Assembly (NCBI GenBank): GCA_013180625.2
Contig: SNVD02013077.1
Coordinates: 372,001-436,000, forward strand
Source: Boswellia sacra
Lineage: Eukaryota; Streptophyta; Magnoliopsida; Sapindales; Burseraceae
Direction of reading: 5' to 3'
DNA: 64,000 nucleotides
How positions within the stretch are numbered: position 1 is the stretch's first letter; each line of letters starts with the position of its first letter. The position numbers and the translations under genes were made by a program. The notes beneath the pieces are model-generated. The model saw nothing but the letters and a program-made list of their open reading frames with translations, did no database searches and was not told the origin of the DNA. Below, one piece after another: positions 35,001 to 45,079 of this stretch.

Positions 35001-36953
35001 TCGGTGAAATTAAGCCAAAACGTAGGGGTGGTTTGTGATATGTCCCCTATAATATTATGTTGTGCATGTCCAAGTTGAATCTTCATTTATATACCACTTG
35101 CTTCAAAAATTAAGCAAATGAAAGCATGAGTTTACCAAGTGAACATTTTGAAGGGAATAGATGTTCATTTTGGGCAAACTCGTATGGATTTGTTCTTTTT
35201 GTTTCCCAAAAAGGCTTTATATTTGAAAAATATACATATGCAATCACATTTTCTACCCTCGCAATTTTGGATTTGGGCTCCTTATCTATCCATGTCGACC
35301 TTATTGCTGAAAGATTCTAAGTCTTAGGAGTTGTTGTCATAGTTCACCCTAGCGGCCATAGCTTGTGAAACTTTCCCATTACTTTTAGATGGTCTAGCTT
35401 TGAGAATGATGGCATTGAACCATTTTATGGGATTTTCTGCTCTAAACCAAACTTTTTTTTTTAATTCTTATAATAAACTGTCGTGACCAAGACTAATTGG
35501 TCCATTAGACTTGTGTAAAGTGTCCTCTTTAGAGGGATTGGGTAAAGATTGAGCCATGACTCATGAGTTTGCTCGAAGGAAGTGATTGCATGCAATGGTA
35601 GTTGAATAATTTAATAGTAGCTTGGCTCCCGCGCCAAGCTACTATGCCATTGAGCCAACCCCTTGGGCTAGGTAGGCTTGCATAGTTTTGTTCATAGACA
35701 TCATGTGGTTATATGTATATAAATGTATTGAGATATTTATTCTCAGTTATATTTTATATATAAATTTATGGGTTGGGATTAGTGGTATGAAGTCCATGGG
35801 TTCATCTTTATGGTCAAGAGTCTGATTCCCTTTAGGGCCACCTACTTCGGATATATTTAGTGCAGGTTTCTTACCTATTAAGCTTGTAAAGGGTTGAAAT
35901 AAGCCTTATTTTAGAAATCAACTAACAATCAACCAAAAAAAAAAAAGATTTTTGATGTTAGACGTGTATGAAAAATTTCATGTTGACAATTGATAAAATA
36001 TAAACCATTAGAACTATTTTTGTGATTTAGGAAGCTCTCATCGCTTAAGTTGGTGAACTCCAGTTCAATATATATGCAAAATGTTGATTTAATATGAAAA
36101 AAACATTGTCCGTTGGGGATAATCCAACGAAAGTTGGCTATCAAAAATGAAAATTATAACGGAGACCATGGAAGGCTACAAATATACGGGCATGGAAGTT
36201 AAGTCAAAATCCTTGTGGTTTTAAGAAAATGTTAGTTTTATGTCATCATTTTGAGTTTGAATAATGTTGGATGATCTAATTTCAACGACATTATGGAGGC
36301 AAGCCTCATTTCACTCCTGATGGTCTGTATTACATTGACCAACATTTGATCTATAATCAATTCTAATATGTAGAGACAGTTACAATGGCATTTTTACTAT
36401 GTTCAAAACTTGCTCATGTTTTAAAGTGCTCAATTAATTTTATTTTCCTTCTCTCGCAGGCCTCTTGTTGGCAGCATCCGAGCTCCCTCCTTTATGGGAA
36501 AGCAGTCAACATTTTTTGGCCATCTTGTTATTGATAAACTTAAATTCCAGATGCAACGGGAGATGGTAAAAATTTTATCCTTGCTCTCTCAGTTACATAG
36601 ACCCCAATAAACATGCAACTTTTTCCTTTTTCATTATTTAATGTCATTCTGATTGCTTTTTTGCTAGAGAGAAGCTGTGTCTAGTTCACATTGTTCTCAA
36701 CCTAACACACTAGAATATGATATGGCCATAGAATGGTGCTTGCTAAGAGAAAGATTTGACTGTGCATGGAGAAAGTTATATGAGGTATTGAAATACTTTC
36801 TTTAACAAAGTTGGTTTTTCTTTGGTGCTTCAGAAGCTATCGCTACCTTTCCTTCTCTATTTGTATAATTGAATATTGGAATTACTTTAGCAACAAGGGC
36901 AGGAGCTGAGAAAACTGAAGGCCAAGTTCAAGCCCAGGCCCAAACCTCAATGA
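26009..36953 (+). CDS. ASI1: BAH and RRM domain protein, ASI1/IBM2/SG1 type
   Basis: Ten coding exons: 26009-26353, 26826-26994, 27098-27993, 28137-28163, 28378-28470, 28735-28816, 32148-32238, 36460-36565, 36668-36784, 36891-36953. All phases agree, giving about 662 residues. A BAH domain occupies roughly residues 25-170 ([46 protein letters not shown]). A long Lys/Ser-rich linker follows (exon 3), then an RRM with RNP2-like LVLLENL and RNP1-like GQAYVIFK. The tail is basic. The Arabidopsis protein acts in the nucleus on genes with heterochromatic introns, promoting full-length transcripts over early polyadenylation. Introns 6 (3.3 kb) and 7 (4.2 kb) are full of repeats here. The identification rests on domain order and recognised motifs. 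The coding sequence looks intact. Confidence 0.88.
30010..30225 (+). repeat. SINE-like retroposon candidate
   Basis: GGTTGGGCTTAATGG resembles a pol III box A, and AAGGATTCAAATCC, about 50 bases later, resembles box B. The unit ends in an A-rich tract. The last 60 bases resemble 30,840-30,899. No target duplication was identified. Confidence 0.4.
30773..30899 (+). repeat. Second, 5'-truncated SINE-like copy with poly(A)
   Basis: It starts at a box-B-like GGTCAAGGATTCTAAACCC and ends GATTATCAAC followed by a run of A. Its 3' half resembles the copy at 30,010-30,225. Confidence 0.4.
33688..33695. repeat. hAT target-site duplication, left
   Basis: ATTGGGAT, identical to 34,345-34,352. Confidence 0.92.
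33696..34344. mobile_element. Non-autonomous hAT element (649 bp) with 8-bp target duplication
   Basis: The ends are TAGGGGTG on the left and CACCCCTA on the right. Both are flanked by ATTGGGAT (33,688-33,695 and 34,345-34,352), a perfect 8-bp direct repeat as expected for hAT insertions. Subterminal parts carry CGGGTT/AACCCG repeats typical of plant hAT elements. No transposase is present. The middle is a tandem array (33,861-34,200). The element splits the captured choline-transporter fragment, so it arrived later. Confidence 0.92.
33848..34215. repeat. 110-bp tandem array inside the hAT element
   Basis: The marker CACTTACATGTTGAG occurs at 33,861 and 33,971, with variants at 34,081 and 34,198, a spacing of 110, 110 and 117 bases. 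Each unit includes GACACTCGATATCAG and a later ATCGAGTGTCGGAT. The unit is plainly related to the non-coding arrays of the MULEs (16,775-16,860). Confidence 0.9.
34345..34352. repeat. hAT target-site duplication, right
   Basis: ATTGGGAT, immediately outside CACCCCTA. Confidence 0.92.
35765..35946 (+). repeat. SINE-like retroposon candidate in ASI1 intron 7
   Basis: GGTTGGGATTAGTGG looks like box A and AAGAGTCTGATTCC like a degenerate box B. The unit ends CAATCAACC plus twelve or so A. No clear target duplication was seen. Confidence 0.45.
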
Positions 36954-39900
36954 CTGCAATTTGATTGTGCGTTCACTTTTTGGTGAGTACTTCTACACAA
37001 AAAGATTTCTGATTATCAACTAGCTTGCATTCTGCAGATTGCTGTATGAAATTTTGGCTGCAATTGTTGTGTACAGCACTCCATTTTTGTTCATGCAAGG
37101 AGAATTAAAGGAAAGCCGTCCTATTTTGAACGACACCAAAGAGATGTTGGATTCTCTGTTAAGTACTCGGGTAGTGATCTCCATCTAATTTCTTCGTTGT
37201 AAGCTGTCTTCATTAAAGTTGTTTTCTCATTTCATTTTGTTACCTCCTTGGCAAGTTGGTGGACTACATGGTTGTTAGCTTAGTCCTCTTTTATTTTATC
37301 AGATGTGCATGGATGATGCATTTGGATCTCTCTGTTTTATCTTATACATATGTTCTCGCAATGCATCCGTGAAGAATCCTTCAAAATCGAATAGGTCTGT
37401 TTCCAAATTTTAACTGTTTTCGAGGTGTCAGTATGTCCTCTCTATTGCCAATCCTTGACCATTAATATCAACATTTCAAGGATATGGCTACTACGAATAC
37501 AAAAATACTTGGTATCATCGTAGCACAACATATATATGCACTTTAAAAGACGAGAGGACATTTGTATGCATATATATGGAGTGATAATTCATGCCTTCGT
37601 GGTAATATTGTTATTTGACAAGGCTAATGGCTCTTTCATTCTCTTCAATTTCGATGATTTCTGCAGTTTCCAGTCTGACGTTCTACATAATTGTTATGGA
37701 GCTCCTGTTAAATGAGGAACCAGACATTTTGTTCGTGCGTGTGTAAATGTCTCTGTGGATGATCAGTTTTAGGGGATATTGGGCACCTGGAAATGAGTTT
37801 GTACCCCGCTGTTTCTTATCAAAATTTTGTTAAAACAACTATGAGTGATGCTTCATATAGCGCGGTGGAAAATCTTTTCTGAATTTGCTACACAGCCCGC
37901 TAACTGTGAGTAGCACAACCCCTTAGCAGCTATTTTCTGGCCAATAACTCGGTGGTAGTTGCATTAAGCTTTTCTTACAGGGTATATAATTCCAGATTTA
38001 CATTTTGGACACGAGCATGGGTAATCGTTACATATGTTAGTATGTGCTCAGACTTCCTTCGCTTGCTCGGCAACCAGTAATCTGTCTCTCTACGCAATTA
38101 AATTAAGGTTACGAACATTTCAATGCGAATGAGTTGTCAGGAAAATCGATTTTGACCTCCCAACGACTGACTAGAACACAAGAAATTATGTAGGTCCCTC
38201 GGACATATAGTATCATCGTTTTAAGCAGACATCTTAAAAAAAATTTTCCGAACTTTTCAGCCGAAAGTTGACTTCTTCCTAATTCGAGCTCTGTGACTCA
38301 TTAGTGAGATATTGCTGATAATGACCCGGCTGATGTAGTTAAACGAAACCGCTGAAAGTTGTTTAATTGGTTTATTTTTTAACTGCTCAACAATGTCACA
38401 GGATGAGGTTGGTGCTCTGATGTATAATTGGAGTATAATATTTTTTAATTCTTTTTTAAACATACAAGTATTGGAAGCGCATAATTAACAACTATTGACC
38501 GAGTAAATATTGTGTTGGGTTTCGTCAACGGAACACTTAATACGGTAAGGCCTAGTAATGCATATCGATCAACGATGTAATCTGTTTTTTATCTAATCCG
38601 TTTTTTATTCGTGTCAAGGGGATCAACGATCTGATTCGTTTTTTATTCGTGTTAAAAAGACCTAATTCAGACACGATTCGATTATTAAACAGGTAAAAAA
38701 TTAGTTATTTTCATGTTAGAAATGAATATGATCTATTTATAATATACTGACACGATTATAATACGTTTAAATTATTTTATGTCACGATTAAGCATTATAA
38801 TTTTTAACTTATTTTAGTATTTTTAAATTAAAAAGTAATAATAAAAAATATTTAAAATTCATTTAAAACACAATAAAAAGTCCATTAAATATTAAGTCTC
38901 ATACAAACTTCAAATACAATTTAGCTTAAAAAAAATCAATTGCATCTCTTTAACTCTTAAACAACCTACAAAAAAAATATATTTCAAAAATTTTTGAGTA
39001 GTTCAAGATCATATAAAAAAATAATATTAATATTAATAAGAATGCAATCTTGAATTTAAACGCCCAATAAATATATAATGAATTTTAAAATTAATTTGTA
39101 TTTATAATTGTGTCACTTTAAAAATAATCGTGTCAATCCGTGTTATTCGTGTTATCATGTTTTATTAGTGTTAATCGTTTCATCCACAGATATAATCACT
39201 CAAATCATATTATTAAATGAGTTAAAAATTTTAATTCAAATACGATCCAAATACAATTAAAATAAATTTAAATTTATTAATTTTCGTATTGTATGGATTC
39301 GTAAATTGTGTAAAAAATTCTCGCCCATAATATAACTGAACTGTAGATGCGATAGGTAGAACAACATGCGATTATTTTTTTAAACGTAGTAATTGGTAAT
39401 ATTGGATTAATTGGCTTAAGTTCTAGATTATGTGGAAGTACTGTGTTTTTATTTATTTATTTGGCAGTTTTTAGTTTCTCCATAAATACCGAACAGCAAT
39501 TTTCCTTTCATAGAAATTATCAACAATCTAAACCGTCCCCTAAAAAGGGTCTAAGAATGAAATGTAATCGAACGGACGAACGAAAGGGAGCAAAAGAAAA
39601 AGATAGAGACGAAACGACGTGGTTGTGCCTCAAGAAATGTGACCGTTGTTTTAAAAATATTTGAGAAGGACACTTCGTAATGAAAATGAAGCGAGTAGAG
39701 TAATGTCGTACGCTCAACCGAGTATGCCGAAACACTCTGAGCGCCTCTCTGTACCATCTTGGCAGCACTCTCTCTCTTTTCATGCTTTTGCTCATTGCTA
39801 ACAGTAAAACACACACACACACACACACTCTCTCTCTCTCTCTCTCTGTGCAACTTTCTTTGAGTTTCCAAAACCCAAACCCTTCAGGGCTCGCTCTCAC

Positions 39901-39991
39901 CATTTTTTTGATCGTCTCTTCTCACTCTCTAAATGTTGAAACAATAGAAAAACATAACGAAGCATTTAGTGTGTTTTCCCTTAATTCAGCA
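36954..39991. other. 3' UTR of ASI1 type, intergenic DNA, 5' leader of next gene
   Basis: The stretch after 36,953 probably holds the 3' UTR, perhaps with an intron at about 36,983 (a GTGAG donor). Bases 38,450-39,330 are AT-rich with recurring CGTGTTA/CGTGTCA words, like a decayed transposon, but no ends were found. The 5' leader of the DUF630/632 gene, with a (CA)n(CT)n tract, occupies the right end. No further coding exon is supported. Confidence 0.5.
39809..39847. repeat. (AC)n(TC)n microsatellite in a 5' leader
   Basis: An AC run followed by a TC run upstream of the ATG at 39,992. CT runs are common in plant 5' leaders. Their presence makes an upstream start at 39,782 unlikely. Confidence 0.9.
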
Positions 39992-42900
39992 ATGGGTTGT
40001 GCACAGTCTAAAATAGACGATGAAGAAGTTGTTTCTCGCTGCAAGGACCGGCGGAACCTTATGAAGGAAGCGGTTGTAGCTCGCAACTCCTTCGCTGCCG
40101 GCCACTCTGCCTACGCTGTTTCTCTCAAGAATATCGGCGCCGCCTTGAGTGACTTCGGCCACGGCGAATCCAAAGAGAACCAACAACAACACCACTACCA
40201 GCCAATGGACCCCGCACCACAACCACCGCCTCCGCCGCCATCACTCGAAGGCCTCCCTCCGCCTCCGCCGCCTCTGCCCAACTTCTCCCCCAGCCCCATA
40301 AAGCGGTCCGCCAGCTTGCCCCCGATCCCCTTGAAGATCAGAAAGCACCCGCCGGAAATGGATAACTTCCCCATTCATGAAGACGACGAAGAAGAAGAAG
40401 AAGATGTCGATGACGTCGACCGCGACGAGGAAGAAGAAGAGGGAGCTCATCGAAACAACGGCAGCGACAAACAAAAGCCGAGGAAACACGTGGGTGGGCC
40501 CCACGGGGAGATGTCGTTGGAAACGACGACGACGCCGCCGAGAACTCCGGAGATTGGTTCAGTGCCGAACACCGCTTGGGATTATTTCTTCATGGTGGAC
40601 GATAACTTGGCAGGACCAAGCTTCTCTGCGGAGGAGCCTAGCATGAAAACTCCTCTCGCAAGGATGGAGGAAGAAAATGAAAATGAAAATGAGAATGCTG
40701 TTGCAGGCAACAAGGATAACAATACTAGTAATATTATTGGTAATAACAAGAGTGACGTTAATGAAGCAGAAAATACTGAGAAAAAGGTGATCGAGCACGC
40801 CAGAACAGCTCCTCCAGAGTTGGGTAAACCTACTTTGAGTTTGATGCAAATTTTGAATGATATAGATGATCATTTCTTGAAGGCTTCTCAGTCAACTTAT
40901 GAAGTTACCAATCTGCTTGAGGCCACCAGGCTCCATTATCATTCTAATTTCGCTGACAATCGGGGTAATTATTATTATCATTGCCCATCTTTTACTTTGT
41001 TTTTTAGATTCAATTTGCTCTAAAAAAGTTTTTTTTTTAGATTGAATTTTGCTCTAGAAAAGTTGTTATAGATCTGTCTGGATTATATAATGCTTGCTGA
41101 GGCGATTGGTTGTCTGATGAGTGATGCCTCTTTTATATGCATCTTTTTGTCTTTTATATCACCTTTTCTCATTATTCTAACAATCTAAACTTAGCCCTGG
41201 ATCCGATCTATTCTTCCCTTTTTATTGGTTTTTAAAAGCCAAGATCACTTTTTTTTTCTCTTTTAAATAAAAATTTTACACTTTTATGTATTAGAATATC
41301 AGTGTTCTACAAGATAATTCCATTCCCTTTTCATCTGTAGAATAATAATATCCTTTGAATACAAAGTTTATTCTTTTCCGATTTCACTTATGTGCTTTGC
41401 TAATTACAGCCCATATCGATCATTCTGCGAGGGTCATGCGTGTTATTACATGGAACAAGTCCTTTAGAGGTATATCCAATGGTGAAGGTGGGAAGGAAGA
41501 ATTTGATTTAGAAGAAAATGAAACGCTTGCCAATGTTTTGGATAAGATGCTAGCATGGGAAAAGAAACTTTATGAAGAGGTTAAGGTACATTGCTTCCAT
41601 TACTTTAATCCAAATTATGGTGGATCTCCTTTACTCATGGTTTATATTATGATTATATGTGACTACCCATTATGAGTAGATTATAGATAGTCTTGGAAAT
41701 TTCAATTCCCTTGCTTGTTTAGTTACAAGGATTATTTCTTCAACATCAAGGATTAGTTCTTTTTTTTTTTTTTTGGGTGAATATCCTTTTTTCTTTTGTA
41801 TTGTTATAATGCTCATTGTGAGTGAACTTTTGTTCTATGTTGATAGCAAGGTGAGCTCATGAAGCTTGAGTATCAGAGGAAGGTTGCTCTACTAAATAAG
41901 CAGAAGAAACGTGAAGCTAGTCTTGAATCATTGGAAAAAACGAAAGCAGCTGTCAGTCATCTTCATACCAGATATATAGTTGACATGCAGTCTATGGATT
42001 CAACAGTTTGTGAAGTAAATCGTTTACGTGATGAGCAGTTGTACCCACGGCTTGTTGCTTTAGTTGATGCGTAAGTTTATATTTTGAAAAATAATTGCAA
42101 AATCTAAATATCAACTTGCTCTTTTATAATTTTCTGTTAGTGCCTTGCATTAAGAACCGTTTATGAGTTTCATCAAACATCTTTTCCACAAATCTTATGT
42201 GTCATGGCCTCACATGGCCATTCTTTTGCTTTAATTTGGTGATTGAGAATCCCACTATATTTTTTTAGTGAATTTTATATTTTCATTTTGAAGTTTCTGA
42301 AGTTATAGTTCAGTTCTTTACATTACTCTGGATCTGTCTGTAGTGTACTAAGTAGTCACCTGACCACTAAACCATTTACCACTCAGCTGTTGTTATCTGA
42401 AATGCTTTTTGAAATAGTTGTTTAGTGTATCTGGAAAGGAAAGCAACAGTTTTCTTGCTTCTCATCTAGTATTCTTATCCTTTTAATCTTAAATTTTGTG
42501 ATTGATCCATATGCTTGTCTCCTTTTCTTGTGTCATTGGCTAGGATTTTCTTATTTCCAATAAAATTTAGATATATGGCAAGCTGTTTATGTACCATTGC
42601 TATACTCTTGCACTTCAGAAACTCAACAATGGAATCTGATCATGACCATACAAGTTTAACACCTTTCATGCAGGATGTCCAAAATGTGGGGAAGTATACG
42701 AACACATCATGATAGCCAGTTGGAGATTGTTACAGACCTCAAGTCCCTCGATGTCGCCCATGCTTCACTGGAGACAACTGATGAGCACTATAAACGCACC
42801 AAACAACTCTATGATGTCATTCAAGAATGGCATTTGAACTTTGAAAAATTTGTGGACCATCAAAAACAGTTCATCCATGCTCTTAACAACTGGTTAAAAT

Positions 42901-43484
42901 TAAACCTGATCCCCTTTGAAAGCAACCTAAAGGAGAAAATCTCATCCCCACCAAGAACTCAAAATCCCCCAATCCAAGCCCTTGTTCATGCATGGCACAA
43001 TAATCTTGTAAAGCTTCCAGATGAGCTTGGCAAATCTGCAATTTCATCTTTTGGTGCTGTGATACAAACCATAGTTCTTCTTCAGGAGGAAGAGACGAAG
43101 CAAAAGGAGAAGTGTAAGGAAATGCAGAATGAGTATTTTCGAAAGAAACAAGCATATGATGAATGGCACCGCAAGTACACACAAAGGAAAAACACATCTG
43201 ATGAATCAGAAATAGTAAAGGGTGAAGATGCAAATATGAAGGATCCTGTTTCGGAGAGGGAAGCTCTGGTTATGGGCTTGAAGAAGAAGTGGGAAGACGA
43301 AGTTGAAGCTCACCGTAGATATTGTGATCAGGTGAGAGAAAAGTCTCTAGGGACTCTTAAGATAAAATTACCTGAGCTGTTCCGTGCTTTGTCGGACTAT
43401 GCTCATGCCTCTTATGATGCATATGAAAAATTGAGAAACATCAATACCCAGTCACATGTTTCGAATGGTGGTTCTTCACAGTAG
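39992..43484 (+). CDS. DUF630/DUF632 protein (NRG2/REL-like), N-myristoylation type
   Basis: Four exons: 39992-40964, 41410-41585, 41847-42070, 42674-43484, all in phase, giving 727 residues. The start [12 protein letters not shown] matches the DUF630 N-terminus and carries a Gly2 N-myristoylation signal with a Cys for palmitoylation, so membrane attachment is plausible. A Pro-rich stretch ([17 protein letters not shown]), an acidic stretch (about residues 130-155) and a Glu/Asn repeat follow. DUF632 covers exons 2-4 ([55 protein letters not shown]). Relatives include NRG2, a nitrate-signalling regulator, and rice leaf-shape genes. Which paralogue this is cannot be told by eye. I start at MGCAQS rather than the upstream in-frame ATG, because the family begins there and upstream is CT-repeat leader. 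Confidence 0.93.
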
Positions 43485-44710
43485 TTGGGCTTTGTTTTCT
43501 CGAAGTAATTATCTCTTAAGAGTTAAATCCTTGGTCAACTGTAGTTTTAGTATGAGACTTTTGTAATTTTTCTTGGCAATGCAAATTTGGCAAATATTGT
43601 TCTGAGTGTTTAGAATTCTGCTGTTATATCAGGTTGTAGCTCTCTATCAAGTTGGAATATATGTGATTATGATGAAAATTGCCGGCACCCCTTCGCTTTA
43701 ACTGTCTTTTCTGTTTTTGCAAATTCACTTTAGTCATGGCTACTGAAATAGCAGAAGCCTAAAAAGGTCTTTATATTTTTCACTATATATAGAATCAGAG
43801 ATGCAAGGAAAATGGCCAATTAGCTGGACATGTTGTAGAAGTCCAAAAGCTACCTCGTTTGCGTCCGGAGATCTTTCAAACAGAAATATTTGTAAGGTGT
43901 TGGGTACTCTAGTTGGTTCTGTTTTCTGCATCACTGTCACTTAAAACTGCTACTGCCTTGAAAAATAGTTATTTTTTGCTACCTTCTTATTGCTGCCTGC
44001 CCTGATCATTGCTTGAGGTTTGCCAGTGGCTTCGGCAAACTCTGACATTGGTTTGGCTTCAGAGACCACCTGCAAAAATATGTTTTGTGCATACCAACAT
44101 TACAAAATAAGATGTGTTACTATGAATCTTCACACGACAGGACTCGACAATTAAAATACTAAAAGTATATGTTGGGTATGGGGTATTCTAAATTTTTCAT
44201 GTTTAAGATTGAATACATATTTCTCACAATTAGACCGAGAATTTAATCTTTCTGCATATTTTCAATTATAGTGATGAAAACGAATATTTTAACACTCTCT
44301 GCTAGCGTTTACAACGCCAACCTTTGAATATTCTCATTGGAGAACAGTTTTGGTGGAGCCAGTTCTGCTACGCGGCTAGCAAAGTAAGACCCTTTCGGCT
44401 GTCTTTAAGTTGACTATTAAACTATATTTGGCAAAAGTTCGCTGTCAAGGTCCTAATCTAAACTTATATTTATGTGTTATCTTTATTTAGAACAAGCTAC
44501 CTGGGGCTTAACCATCTTCATTTTCCTGGAAAATTTTTAGTTTCTTACTGATGATATTATCTGCTCCTTAGCGTTTCCCAGAACTTTCCATTCTTTCTTC
44601 TTTTTCTAAAATCCAAACAGAGTTCATCTTTTTGTAGCCATAAAGGAATAGGAGGCGTCCAAGCACTTCAACATGCTATATATTCAGATGCATCACAAAA
44701 TCATGTTGCA
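43485..44710. other. 3' UTR and intergenic DNA with an exon-like stretch
   Basis: The 3' UTR probably ends near 43,640. On the minus strand 43,950-44,069 reads as an open 39-residue stretch ending TAG and preceded by a splice-acceptor-like TTTTTGCAG. It is listed as a finding, because no partner exon could be joined. The rest shows nothing recognisable. Confidence 0.4.
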
Positions 44711-44773
44711 TTGGTTCATATAAGCCTCAGAACAGCAGAGTGCATAGGTGTAAAGAGATCTTTGTATCTAGCA

Positions 44774-45079
44774 ATGGGAATCAAAATGTGGCCAAACTCG
44801 GGCATCGAAACCATCCAATTAGGCCGGAGTTACAGCCAACATAAATACAAGGACTCATCTTCAAGGTGGAAGAGTTTCTGGAAGAAAATCAAGGGAGACA
44901 GGAAAAAAGTTTTCCATTCTCCTGTTACAGTGCAGGCATCTTATGACCCAGATGCATACTTTCAGAATTTTGATCAAGGAGCAGGATGGGCTGAACCAGA
45001 TAATATTACTCGCTCTTTCTCAGCTCGGTATGCCATTCCCTCCAGGACTTTACAAGAGGAGTTGAACTTGATGGATTGA
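44774..45079 (+). CDS. Small conserved plant protein of unknown function
   Basis: A 101-residue frame starts MGIKMWPNSGIET; an upstream in-frame ATG at 44,711 would add 21 residues. The middle (SSSRWKSFWKKIKGDRKKVF) is strongly basic. The C-terminal half (SPVTVQASYDPDAYFQNFDQ, then AEPDNITRSFSARYAIPSR) resembles a small family of plant proteins that I recall as uncharacterised, with YDP-x-Y-QNFD and SRSFS-R motifs. There is no signal peptide or membrane segment. It is single-exon as read, but an upstream non-coding exon is possible. No function should be assigned. Confidence 0.65.
   Translation: MGIKMWPNSGIETIQLGRSYSQHKYKDSSSRWKSFWKKIKGDRKKVFHSPVTVQASYDPDAYFQNFDQGAGWAEPDNITRSFSARYAIPSRTLQEELNLMD

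Larger units (their letters stand above)
32239..36459 (+). other. Intron 7 of the ASI1-type gene (4.2 kb, nested transposons)
   Basis: The donor is GGGAG|GTATGC and the acceptor CTCTCGCAG|GCCTC. It holds a probable gene-capture DNA transposon (about 32,454-34,976), a hAT element nested in that (33,696-34,344) and a SINE-like unit (35,765-35,946). The exons on both sides join in frame to complete the RRM (SNG-R-PLVGS). Confidence 0.8.

Noticed and set aside
39520..39991. Minus-strand and upstream plus-strand frames before the DUF630/632 start
   Set aside because: They run through the microsatellite and the 5' leader; the family starts at MGCAQS.
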